Positions 1 to 6,903 of a DNA stretch of 9,620 nt are shown here, in pieces. Source of the stretch: an uncultured Marvinbryantia sp. GTDB taxonomy: Bacteria; Bacillota; Clostridia; Lachnospirales; Lachnospiraceae. A program made the translations under genes and the position numbers. Position 1 is the first letter of the stretch. The number at the start of each line of letters is the position of its first letter. Where the stretch lies: positions 1 through 9,620 of the forward strand of contig CANQJX010000049.1 of NCBI GenBank assembly GCA_947624335.1, read 5' to 3'. The notes under the pieces were generated by a model. That model saw only the letters and a program-made list of their open reading frames with translations, made no database searches and was not told the DNA's origin.

Positions 1-1426
1 CGCCCGTCTCGCCGATCACGGTATCGTATCCGTCCGGCATCCTGCGGATAAATCCATGGGCATGCGCCGCAGCCGCGGCGCGCTCGATCTCGTCCCTTCC
101 CGCTTCCGGCTTGCCATAAGCAATGTTTTCCGCAATCGTACCCGCCTTCAGCCAGGTCTCCTGCAGCACCATGCCATAATTGGCGCGCAGGCTGTCTCTG
201 GTAAGCGTTCGGACGGGACGGCCGCTTACGCGGATCTCGCCGCTGTTCACATCATAAAAACGCATCAGAAGATTGATCATCGTGGTTTTGCCGCATCCGG
301 TCGGTCCGACAATCGCCACGCGCTCTCCGGGACGCACCGAAAGATTCAGGTCCCGGATCAGCGGCACTTCCGGCGTATAGGAAAAATTCACTCCTTCGAT
401 CTGCACGTCCCCCGTTACCATCTCGTCTGTCAGAGTAACGGCGTCCTGCGGATCCGGCGTCTGCAGCGGCTCGTCGAGAAGTTCAAAGACCCGCGACGCG
501 CAGGCAAGCGCATTTTGCAGTTCCGTAACCACACCGGAAATTTCATTGAACGGTTTGGTATACTGATTGGCGTAGGTTAAGAAACAGGAAAGCTGACCGA
601 CGCTGATCGCCCCTCTGATAGCCGACAGCGCGCCGAAAATCCCAACGCCGGTATACACCAGTCCGTTGACAAAACGCGTGCTCGGATTGGTGATCGACGA
701 GAAAAAAACCGCCTTTAGACTGCATCCCTGCAGTTCCCGGTTGATCTTGTCAAATTGCTTTTTCGCCTCTTCTTCATAAGAAAACGCCTGCACTACCTTC
801 TGATTGCCCACCATTTCTTCCACCAGCGCCGTCATTTTCGCCCTGGTTTCCGATTGCAGGTGAAACATCGAAAACGTCCGTTTTGCGATGAACGCCGCCA
901 CAAACAAAGACAGCGGCGTGATGCAGATAACCACAAGAGAAATCCTGACGTCAATGCTCAGCATGAAGAACAGTGTGCCAATGATTGTGACCACGCCGGT
1001 AAACAACTGTGAAAAACCAAGCAGCAGCCCGTCGGAAAGCTGATCGACGTCGTGGATCACGCGGCTGATGGTTTCCCCATACGGATGGGCGTCAATATAC
1101 TTCAGCGGCAGATTTTCCAGATGAGCGAACGCCTGGGTGCGGATGTCGCGCACCACATAATAGGTCATACGGTTATTGCACAGATTCATCAGCCACTGCG
1201 CGGCCGAAGTAAGCGCTACGACAACCGCAAGCGCAGCGCTTAAAGGCACAAGTCCGGCAAAATCCACCTGCTCTGCGCCCACGATTAAATCCACCCCGTC
1301 GCCGATCAGAACCGGCGCATACAAAGTGAGCGCCACGCTGATCACCGCAAAGATCAGAGAAAAAATCAGATAATGCCTGTACGGTTTGATGAGGAGAAAC
1401 GTGCGCTTTAAGGTTTGTTTTTTCAT
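1..1426 (-). CDS. ABC exporter half-transporter (TMD-NBD), second subunit of a heterodimer, 3' end outside window
   Basis: This is one half of a multidrug/lipid-type ABC exporter: a six-helix membrane domain followed by an ATP-binding domain. About 475 codons are visible. The protein starts MKKQTLKRTFLLIKPYRHY and runs through hydrophobic segments to about residue 300. It then shows Walker A GPTGCGKT at residues 374-381 and a Q-loop (MVLQET). The window ends after VIGETG, just before the expected ABC signature, so signature, Walker B and H-loop cannot be checked. The ATG (1426-1424) overlaps the TGA of the upstream transporter as ATGA, a classic sign of translational coupling. AAGGAG lies 11 nt upstream, inside that gene. 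Adjacent, coupled, non-identical half-transporters normally form a heterodimer. The substrate cannot be read from the sequence. The truncation is due only to the window edge. Confidence 0.93.
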   Translation of the reverse strand, partial: MKKQTLKRTFLLIKPYRHYLIFSLIFAVISVALTLYAPVLIGDGVDLIVGAEQVDFAGLVPLSAALAVVVALTSAAQWLMNLCNNRMTYYVVRDIRTQAFAHLENLPLKYIDAHPYGETISRVIHDVDQLSDGLLLGFSQLFTGVVTIIGTLFFMLSIDVRISLVVICITPLSLFVAAFIAKRTFSMFHLQSETRAKMTALVEEMVGNQKVVQAFSYEEEAKKQFDKINRELQGCSLKAVFFSSITNPSTRFVNGLVYTGVGIFGALSAIRGAISVGQLSCFLTYANQYTKPFNEISGVVTELQNALACASRVFELLDEPLQTPDPQDAVTLTDEMVTGDVQIEGVNFSYTPEVPLIRDLNLSVRPGERVAIVGPTGCGKTTMINLLMRFYDVNSGEIRVSGRPVRTLTRDSLRANYGMVLQETWLKAGTIAENIAYGKPEAGRDEIERAAAAAHAHGFIRRMPDGYDTVIGETG

Positions 1427-3156
1427 GCCCGCTTTTTCTCCTTCTCATCCAGCTGCGACAGGCAGATTTCCCGATATACCCCGCACTGCTCCAGCAATTC
1501 CTCATGCGTTCCAAACCCCACGGCGCTGCCGTCGTCCAGCACTAAAATCCGATCCGCGCTTCGCACCGCGGCGGCGCGCTGCGAAACCAGCAGTACCGTC
1601 GTCCTGTGGGCCGTATTTTCTGCAATCGCCCTGCGCAGGCGCGCGTCCGTCGCATAATCGAGCGCCGAAGCGCTGTCATCCATAATCAGGATTTCCGGAT
1701 TTCCCACCAAAGCCCGCGCAATCGTCAGGCGCTGCCGCTGGCCGCCGGAAAAATTTTTGCCGCCCTGCGACACCCTGGTATCCAGCCCCTCTTTCGCGTC
1801 CACAAATTCCCTCGCCTGCGCGATTTCCAGCGCGCGGTAAATTTCTTCGTCCGAAGCGTTTGCTTTCCCCCAGCGCATATTATCGCGTACGGTCCCGGCA
1901 AACAGCACCGCCGTCTGGGGCACTACCCCGATTCTTTTGCGCAGATCCGAAAAAGCATACGCTTTCACATCCACGCCGTTTACCAGAATCCTGCCGAGAC
2001 GCGCGTCATAAAAGCGCGGAACCAGGTTTACCAGACTGCTCTTTCCGGAACCGGTGCCGCCGATAATCCCCAGCGTCTGCCCGCGTTCCAGAGAAAAAGA
2101 AATGTCCTCCAGCGCATCCTGATGGCCTTTATAGGAAAAATACACATGGTCAAAAACGACTGCCGGCCCCTCGTTTGCCGGCGCGCCCAAAGTCTGCGCG
2201 GGCGCTTTTAAATCCGACGTGCATGCAAATACCTCGTTGATGCGGGCCGCCGAAGCCGACGCCCGGGTAAAGGTAATAATCAGATTTGCCAGCGCCACCA
2301 GCGCAATCAGAATCTGCGTCATATAATTAATCAGCGCGATCAGCTCGCCCTGCGTGATAACGCCGCTGTTTACTTTGCCGCCTCCCTGCCACAAAAGCAG
2401 AATGATCGCGGCGTTTATTACCGCATAGGTGGCGGGATTCATAAGAGCGGAAATCCGGCCGGCCAGAAGCTGCGTTTTCATCAGCAAATCGCTCTGAGCG
2501 TCAAATTCCGCAATCTCCGCTTTCTGTCTGGAAAAAGCGCGGATCACCCGGACGCCGGCAAGATTTTCTCTTGTCGCAAGCAGCACCCGGTCCAGGCGGC
2601 TCTGCGCGCGCCGGTAAATCGGAATGCACAGCGCCGTTACCGCATAGATAATCAGTGAGAGCGCGGGAACCAGAACGACAAAGATCCATGCGAGCCGCGC
2701 ATTCACAGAAAACGCCATTACAACCGCGCCTGCCACAAGAAAGGGAGAACGCAGGAACAGGCGCAGAACCAGATTCACGCCGGACTGTGCCTGATGAATG
2801 TCGTTGGTGATCCGGGCGACCAGCGTAGAGGTCCCCAGAACATCCAACTCGCTATAAGAAAGCCCACTAATATGTGCAAACATATCCCTGCGAAGTTCGG
2901 TTCCAAAACCGGCTCCCGCTTTTGCCGCAAAGTATTGCGCCGTAAGGGAGCAGATCAGTCCCAGAACTCCAAGACCGATCATCCACGCGCCCATCGACAG
3001 AATATAAGCGGTGTCGCGCATGCGGATCCCCCGGTCCACAATTCCTGCCATCACCAGGGGGATCAGCAGTTCAAAACTCGCTTCCAGCAGCTTAAACAGC
3101 GGCGCGATCACGGTCTCTTTTTTATAATGCTGCAAATATTTTACTAATTTTCTCAT
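1423..3156 (-). CDS. ABC exporter half-transporter with degenerate ATPase site (TM287/BmrC-like subunit)
   Basis: This is a complete 577-residue half-transporter with a membrane domain at about residues 15-300 and a nucleotide-binding domain at about 330-570. It has Walker A GGTGSGKS (366-373), Q-loop Gln414, signature FSGGQ (469-473), Walker B ILIMDD (489-494) and D-loop SALD (497-500). The catalytic Walker B glutamate is Asp494, and the switch histidine is Gln526 (VSQR instead of VSHR). This pair of changes is known from the degenerate-site subunit of heterodimeric exporters such as TM287/288 and BmrCD, so the protein should pair with the product of the overlapping downstream gene. It starts MRKLVKYLQHYKK, which fits the usual N-terminus of the family. 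No good Shine-Dalgarno precedes this ATG; only a GGGG lies about 12 nt upstream. The gene is 28 bp downstream of the foldase gene. The transported substrate is unknown. Confidence 0.95.
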   Translation of the reverse strand: MRKLVKYLQHYKKETVIAPLFKLLEASFELLIPLVMAGIVDRGIRMRDTAYILSMGAWMIGLGVLGLICSLTAQYFAAKAGAGFGTELRRDMFAHISGLSYSELDVLGTSTLVARITNDIHQAQSGVNLVLRLFLRSPFLVAGAVVMAFSVNARLAWIFVVLVPALSLIIYAVTALCIPIYRRAQSRLDRVLLATRENLAGVRVIRAFSRQKAEIAEFDAQSDLLMKTQLLAGRISALMNPATYAVINAAIILLLWQGGGKVNSGVITQGELIALINYMTQILIALVALANLIITFTRASASAARINEVFACTSDLKAPAQTLGAPANEGPAVVFDHVYFSYKGHQDALEDISFSLERGQTLGIIGGTGSGKSSLVNLVPRFYDARLGRILVNGVDVKAYAFSDLRKRIGVVPQTAVLFAGTVRDNMRWGKANASDEEIYRALEIAQAREFVDAKEGLDTRVSQGGKNFSGGQRQRLTIARALVGNPEILIMDDSASALDYATDARLRRAIAENTAHRTTVLLVSQRAAAVRSADRILVLDDGSAVGFGTHEELLEQCGVYREICLSQLDEKEKKRA

Positions 3157-3162
3157 GGAAAC

Positions 3163-3168
3163 AGTATA
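3163..3168 (-). promoter_or_regulatory. Possible -10 hexamer giving a leaderless ABC transporter mRNA
   Basis: On the minus strand TATACT stands six bases before the ATG at 3156. If it is a real -10 element, transcription would begin at or next to the start codon. That would explain the lack of a clear ribosome site. I see no good -35 hexamer or extended TG motif, and the hexamer may be chance. The alternative is read-through from the foldase gene 28 bp upstream. Confidence 0.25.
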
Positions 3169-3184
3169 CCCCGGCCTTACTATT

Positions 3185-4765
3185 TTATGATTCGGCTTCG
3201 GTTTCCGACGCGGTTTCGGCCAGCTCTTCGGTTTCGCTCTCCGACGCGGTTTCGCTCTCGGTCCCGCTTTCTGCTTCCGACTCGCTTTCCGCCTCCGATT
3301 CGCCTTCCGACAGCGCCTTTGTTTCCTCCTGTTCCGTAAACTTCGTATTTTCTACCAAAAATTCAATCGTCTTGTCAAGAAGCATACTGTAACGGAGCGC
3401 GGTGCCGTACTGTTTCTCGTATTCCTCCGGGTCTGCTCCGTCGCCGGCCGCATACTCCTCCAGGTTCTTCCGGTATTCTTCTTCCTCTACCTCCAGCTCT
3501 TCCTGCTCGGCAATTGCCTTAATGATCATTTCCTGCGACAAGGACATGCGCAGCATTTCTTCCAGGCTTTCCTCCGTTACGCCGTTTGCCTCCAGAAAGT
3601 CTTCCAGCGTCATGCCGTACATCTGCGCGTACATCTCATAATTTTCCTTCGTGCGGTCCATATAGTAGTCCAGCACTTCGGTCGGATAGCCGTCTACGAC
3701 CGCATCGTCAAACACCTGATTCAGCAGATCAATCGTAGCGTTGTTCTGCTGTTCGGTTCTCGCTTCTTCCTCTAACTGCTCGCGGACGCTCTGGCGGTAT
3801 TCTTCCGCCGTCTTTCCATCCGCCACTTCCGCCGCGATTTCGTCTGTTAACTCCGGAACGCGGTCGATAGAATTTACTTTCACATGGAATACAACATCTT
3901 TCCCGGCAAGGTCTTCGCTGTGGTAATTATCCGGGAACTTCAAATTCAAATCTGTCTCCGCGCCCGCATCAACGCCGATCAGTCCGTCCTCAAAGCCGTC
4001 AATAAACGTGCCGGAACCGATCTCCAGAAGAAATCCTTCCGCGCTGCCGCCGTCAAACGTCTCGCCGTCCACAGTGCCTTCATAATCGATATTTACGGTA
4101 TCGCCTTCCTCCACCGTTCCTTCGGTTAAGGTCTGAATCGTCTCGGTGGCAATGATGTCTTCTATTGCGTCCTCCTCCACCTCTATAGGCTCTTTTTCGA
4201 TTGTCAGTCCTTTATATTCACCAAGCGTGACAAAGTCCAGCGCGCGGTATTCCGGGAACGGAACCGCCTCGGTTTCCGTTTCGGTTTCTGTTTCCGTCTC
4301 GGCTTCCGTCGTTTCTTCTTCCGTTACGGCTTCGGTTGTTTCTTCCTCTGTTACAGCTTCCGTCGTTTCTTCTTCCGTTACAGCTTCCGTCGTTTCTTCT
4401 TCCGTTACGGCTTCCGTCGTTTCTTCCTCTGTCTCGGCTTCCGTCGTCTCTTCCTCTGTCTCGGCTTCCGTCGTTTCTTCTTCTGTTACGGCTTCCGTCG
4501 TCTCTTCTTCTGTTACGGCTTCGGTTGTCTCTTCTTCCGTCTCGGCTTCCGTCGTTTCTTCTTCTGTTACGGCTTCGGTTGTCTCTTCTTCCGTCTCGGC
4601 TTCCGTTGTCTCCTCTTCTGTTGCGGCTTCCGTCGTCTCTTCCTCAAAAATCACATCCGCAGCCGTTTCGGTGGTAACCGCCTCTGTCTCTTTCGGTTCG
4701 GAACTGCATGCCGTCGCCGTCAACGCTGCTCCAAGCAGAAGTATCGCTACTGTTTTTCTTTTCAT
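3185..4765 (-). CDS. Exported trigger-factor-like FKBP peptidyl-prolyl isomerase, lipoprotein with acidic repeats
   Basis: This 526-residue protein is probably a surface-anchored folding factor. It opens with a lipoprotein-type signal (MKRKTVAILLLGAALTATAC; Cys20 is the likely lipidated residue, though -3 is Ala rather than Leu). Residues 40-156 are 13 copies of a nine-residue unit of TEEETTEAV type, followed by a TE run to about 168. Residues 179-218 resemble the linker before the trigger factor isomerase domain (LGEYKGLTIEKEPIEV). An FKBP domain follows at about 219-301 (GDTVNIDYEGTVDGETFDGG, then LEIGSGTFIDGFEDGLIG). A helical trigger factor C-terminal region spans about 303-477, and residues 484-526 are a Ser/Glu tail. 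The ribosome-binding domain of cytosolic trigger factor is absent. A PrsA-like chaperone role outside the membrane is therefore inferred. GATAGG lies shortly before the ATG. The gene follows the deacetylase gene by 85 bp. Confidence 0.9.
   Translation of the reverse strand: MKRKTVAILLLGAALTATACSSEPKETEAVTTETAADVIFEEETTEAATEEETTEAETEEETTEAVTEEETTEAETEEETTEAVTEEETTEAVTEEETTEAETEEETTEAETEEETTEAVTEEETTEAVTEEETTEAVTEEETTEAVTEEETTEAETETETETETEAVPFPEYRALDFVTLGEYKGLTIEKEPIEVEEDAIEDIIATETIQTLTEGTVEEGDTVNIDYEGTVDGETFDGGSAEGFLLEIGSGTFIDGFEDGLIGVDAGAETDLNLKFPDNYHSEDLAGKDVVFHVKVNSIDRVPELTDEIAAEVADGKTAEEYRQSVREQLEEEARTEQQNNATIDLLNQVFDDAVVDGYPTEVLDYYMDRTKENYEMYAQMYGMTLEDFLEANGVTEESLEEMLRMSLSQEMIIKAIAEQEELEVEEEEYRKNLEEYAAGDGADPEEYEKQYGTALRYSMLLDKTIEFLVENTKFTEQEETKALSEGESEAESESEAESGTESETASESETEELAETASETEAES
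3188..3316 (-). repeat. Low-complexity Ser/Glu-rich C-terminal tail of the foldase
   Basis: Residues 484-526 of the lipoprotein are almost only Ser, Glu, Ala and Thr, with SESE and ETASE repeats. At DNA level a block of the type GACGCGGTTTCG (plus-strand reading) recurs. The segment has no recognisable sorting signal (no LPXTG plus hydrophobic stretch) and is probably disordered. Confidence 0.8.
4298..4648 (-). repeat. Thirteen tandem 27-bp coding repeats (EEETTEA units)
   Basis: Thirteen contiguous 27-bp units encode residues 40-156 of the foldase lipoprotein. In reading order the ninth residue is A, E, V, E, V, V, E, E, V, V, V, V, E; the first unit begins with F instead of T. Some copies are identical in DNA: 4351-4377 equals 4378-4404, and 4503-4552 equals 4557-4606 at an offset of two units. 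This points to recent slippage or unequal recombination. All changes of whole units keep the frame, so length variation between strains is expected. The segment is strongly acidic and probably extended, acting as a spacer through the cell wall. Confidence 0.95.
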
Positions 4766-4788
4766 AAAATAACCTATCCTCTCTTATA

Positions 4789-4802
4789 ATTTTCCACACT
4801 TA
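4789..4802 (-). promoter_or_regulatory. Copy 1 of a shared 14-nt motif (TAAGTGTGGAAAAT) upstream of the foldase gene
   Basis: On the minus strand this 14-mer lies 23 nt before the ATG of the foldase gene and is followed directly by TATAAG. It matches, with one mismatch, a 14-mer upstream of the neighbouring deacetylase gene (6797-6810). It could be an operator or an unusual promoter element. Its role is unknown, and chance similarity between AT-rich spacers is possible. Confidence 0.25.
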
Positions 4803-4850
4803 ACGCTTATTTCTCTCCTCTGTATGCAAACGGCGCATTGCCGTATTGCC

Positions 4851-6719
4851 CTATTCTAATTCTGCGTCTTCCTCAGAATCCGCGTCTTCTTCCGATCCCG
4901 TATCTTCTTCCGACTGAAGCGGCGGCACCGGGGTTGGGCGTTCGGGATCCAGCACCTGCGCCGCATCAAACAAATCCGCCGTCATCGATTCCCCTTCTTC
5001 CGCAATCGCGTCATAATAGATCCGGTATCCGTCTAAGTTTCTCCTGCCCTGATGCAGATATTCCGAGGTAACGCTGGTTGTGTAGGCAACGGAATCCACA
5101 TTGCAGTAAATGTCAAAGCCCTGGCTTTTCAGATACTTGTATTTTTCATTGGAAGAATCATATCCGCCGGACGCAAGATCCTGCCCGTGCGCAAAAATGA
5201 TCACATCCGTCTCGCCGATCAGCGGAGATACATACTCCATCCAGCGTTCTGTGTCCGCCACCAGCTTATCATATTCGATTTCGCCTACCGCTTTATGGCC
5301 CCATGTATGGCTTGCGAACTCCCAGCCTTCCGCTTTCATCGCGTCCGCTACCGCTTTTGCCTGCGCGCAGTCCTCCTCCCAGCTGTAATCGGGATGATTC
5401 GCCAGCCACGCGCTTTGCAGATCGTCCGTATAATACGTCTCGCTGTTTGTATTGTGCTGCGCGCTGTACGCTCCGTCCGTGCGGTAACCCAGAATCCCGT
5501 TATAACCGGTAAGAGCGATAATGCCGCGGGCTCCCCGGTAGCATCCGTCCGGATGTTCTTCCAGAAATGTATCCAGCCTCGGAACCGCATCGTAATCGCC
5601 ATAAGACACCGTCCCATCCTGCGCTATATATTCGCAGGTCGGTTTTCCTTCCTCGTCCAGCACTACTTTGGAAGCAACGCCGTGATTATCGTAAGTATGA
5701 TAATAGCTGAGATCGTCCAGTGAAAGCACATACGCTTTTTTCCCCGGCGGCAGCATAATCTGGTTCGGCGTGATGGTCACTTTTCCGTTTTCATCCGTTG
5801 TTTTGTTAATCAGATCGTGAATGCTTACCAGTACATATCCCTTTTCATACATGGACTGCGTAATTTTATCAAACTCGGAAATTGTGGTCATCCACTGCTG
5901 CCAGCCGGCGTAATCCGGATCGTCTTGCCGAAACGCCAGCGACGGATCTACCACCAGAGAATGATAGAAAATGTGCGTGACGTCTTCGGGATTGATGGCG
6001 ACGCAGGACGCCCTTTTTTCCTCATAGCTTGCTATACGCGCCCGTAAAGCCGGGTTGTTCTCATAATCGTTCATTCCCTGCAGCATTGTAATCGCCGCAT
6101 CATAGTCGTACATGGCAGCCAGCCGGTCTGCTTCCAGCAGCGTCGCTTTTTCCGCTTCCCCTACCGTTCTCAGCGCTTCCTCGTATTCCGCCGCTTTGGA
6201 TTGCAGCAGCGTATTGTACTCATAATACGGACTGGCTTTCAGATGATCCGCCGCATCCTGGTAATCAAACTCCCATGCGTACTCCTCCGCCGAAAAAAGA
6301 AGCTGTTCTATTTCCTGCTCCATAGCAGAGCGCGCGGCTTCATATTCCTGTACTTTTTCCTGCAGCTGCAGTTCCGAATTGTATTTTGTGTGGCTCTGCA
6401 GTCTGGCGATCGCTCCGTCATAATCATAGCGGTCCGCCAGCTCCTGCGCCTCTTCGATAGTCTGTTGGGAGCTTTTTCCCAAAAACGGCAAATACTGTGC
6501 CAGCTCGTCCGAAAACTGGTCGGCAAGCAGCCATAAAATCCCGGCTATTGCGGCAAGGATAAAAAGGATCAAAAATATAGTGCCGAAAATTCTCCCCGCC
6601 CGGCTCTTTTTTTTGACAACGGTTTCTCTCCCCCGATCCCGTCTGCGTCTTTCGGATGTCCTTTCTCTTTCAAAATCTTCGTTTCCGGAATCGTCTCCCC
6701 GGTATGTTTCTCTGTCCAT
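4851..6719 (-). CDS. Membrane-anchored polysaccharide deacetylase (NodB-type) with repeat stalk
   Basis: This 622-residue protein probably removes N-acetyl groups from a cell-wall or surface glycan outside the membrane. Residues 1-43 are charged and cytoplasmic, and 44-66 form one membrane helix. Residues 88-236 hold three degenerate repeats of about 45-55 residues (cores YDYDGAIARLQ, FDYQDAADHLK, YDYDAAITMLQ), probably a helical stalk. The deacetylase domain spans about 245-575. It has the catalytic Asp pair in LSLDDLSYY (335-336), metal-ligand histidines in SHTWGH (471 and 475) and an FAHG motif (509-512) matching the usual FAYPYG position. The gap between the first two motifs is about 135 residues, far longer than in compact NodB proteins. 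The C-terminus is an acidic SEED-rich tail. I chose the ATG at 6719 because GGAGG lies just before it; an in-frame GTG at 6737 has no suitable site. Confidence 0.9.
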   Translation of the reverse strand: MDRETYRGDDSGNEDFERERTSERRRRDRGRETVVKKKSRAGRIFGTIFLILFILAAIAGILWLLADQFSDELAQYLPFLGKSSQQTIEEAQELADRYDYDGAIARLQSHTKYNSELQLQEKVQEYEAARSAMEQEIEQLLFSAEEYAWEFDYQDAADHLKASPYYEYNTLLQSKAAEYEEALRTVGEAEKATLLEADRLAAMYDYDAAITMLQGMNDYENNPALRARIASYEEKRASCVAINPEDVTHIFYHSLVVDPSLAFRQDDPDYAGWQQWMTTISEFDKITQSMYEKGYVLVSIHDLINKTTDENGKVTITPNQIMLPPGKKAYVLSLDDLSYYHTYDNHGVASKVVLDEEGKPTCEYIAQDGTVSYGDYDAVPRLDTFLEEHPDGCYRGARGIIALTGYNGILGYRTDGAYSAQHNTNSETYYTDDLQSAWLANHPDYSWEEDCAQAKAVADAMKAEGWEFASHTWGHKAVGEIEYDKLVADTERWMEYVSPLIGETDVIIFAHGQDLASGGYDSSNEKYKYLKSQGFDIYCNVDSVAYTTSVTSEYLHQGRRNLDGYRIYYDAIAEEGESMTADLFDAAQVLDPERPTPVPPLQSEEDTGSEEDADSEEDAELE

Positions 6720-6721
6720 GA

Positions 6722-6728
6722 CCCCTCC
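6722..6728 (-). promoter_or_regulatory. Ribosome binding site deciding the deacetylase start
   Basis: GGAGGGG on the minus strand lies immediately upstream of the ATG at 6719, with GGAGG four bases from the start codon. The spacing is tight. It still favours this ATG over the GTG 18 bases upstream, which would place the site inside the coding sequence. Confidence 0.75.
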
Positions 6729-6761
6729 AAAAATCACCTTGAATATCTACGCTGTCACTCT

Positions 6762-6767
6762 ATCATA
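6762..6767 (-). promoter_or_regulatory. Possible -10 element for the deacetylase gene
   Basis: TATGAT on the minus strand matches five of six bases of the -10 consensus and would give a leader of roughly 35 bases. The -35 position has only TAGTAT, a poor match, so the promoter may be weak, activator-dependent or elsewhere in this divergent spacer. Confidence 0.35.
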
Positions 6768-6796
6768 ATTCCCTTAAAAAATCAATACTATCACGG

Positions 6797-6810
6797 ATTT
6801 TTCACACTTA
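6797..6810 (-). promoter_or_regulatory. Copy 2 of the shared 14-nt motif (TAAGTGTGAAAAAT) upstream of the deacetylase gene
   Basis: This 14-mer on the minus strand differs at one base from the copy upstream of the foldase gene (4789-4802). It lies 77 nt before the deacetylase ATG, between the divergent promoters. The different distance to the start argues against a fixed core promoter element and would fit a protein-binding site better. Confidence 0.25.
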
Positions 6811-6845
6811 TAGGATTTTGGGGAAAACGGATGAAAGATTGCTTA

Positions 6846-6874
6846 TTGCACTTTTAAAAAAAGAATGGTAGAAT
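6846..6874 (+). promoter_or_regulatory. SigA-type promoter with extended -10 for the small membrane protein gene
   Basis: TTGCAC (6846-6851) and TAGAAT (6869-6874) are separated by exactly 17 bases. A TGG just before the -10 makes it an extended -10 element. The -35 matches the consensus only in TTG, but the -10 matches five of six bases. The expected start of transcription is near 6881, giving a leader of about 23 bases ahead of the gene at 6904. Confidence 0.65.
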
Positions 6875-6890
6875 AAAAAAAGCTTATTTT

Positions 6891-6897
6891 GAGGAGG
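6891..6897 (+). promoter_or_regulatory. Strong ribosome binding site for the 6904 gene
   Basis: GAGGAGG lies six bases before the ATG at 6904. This rules out the in-frame TTG at 6889, which would overlap the site itself. Confidence 0.85.
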
Positions 6898-6903
6898 AAC
6901 GAT

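Noticed and set aside
56..580. Plus-strand open frame opposite the truncated ABC gene
   Set aside because: It is a shadow frame; the minus strand carries Walker A and membrane segments in a continuous frame.
4298..4648. CRISPR-like array
   Set aside because: The 27-bp units are contiguous with no spacers, lie in frame inside a protein gene and have no cas genes nearby.
4146..4772. Long plus-strand open frame full of Ser-Val repeats opposite the foldase gene
   Set aside because: It is the mirror of the 27-bp repeat, which lacks stops in several frames. It has no ribosome site and no recognisable domain, while the minus strand shows a clear lipoprotein with known domains.
4791..4799. DnaA box-like TTTTCCACA
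   Set aside because: It is a single site with one mismatch, with no cluster, no dnaA or dnaN and no AT-rich unwinding region, so an origin is not supported.
4830..4844. Hairpin ACGGC-GCATT-GCCGT between the deacetylase and foldase genes as a terminator
   Set aside because: The stem has only five pairs, and only three T follow on the minus strand, so it is too weak to call.
6720..6737. GTG start for the deacetylase at 6737
   Set aside because: It would put the GGAGG site inside the coding region and has no ribosome site of its own at a proper distance.
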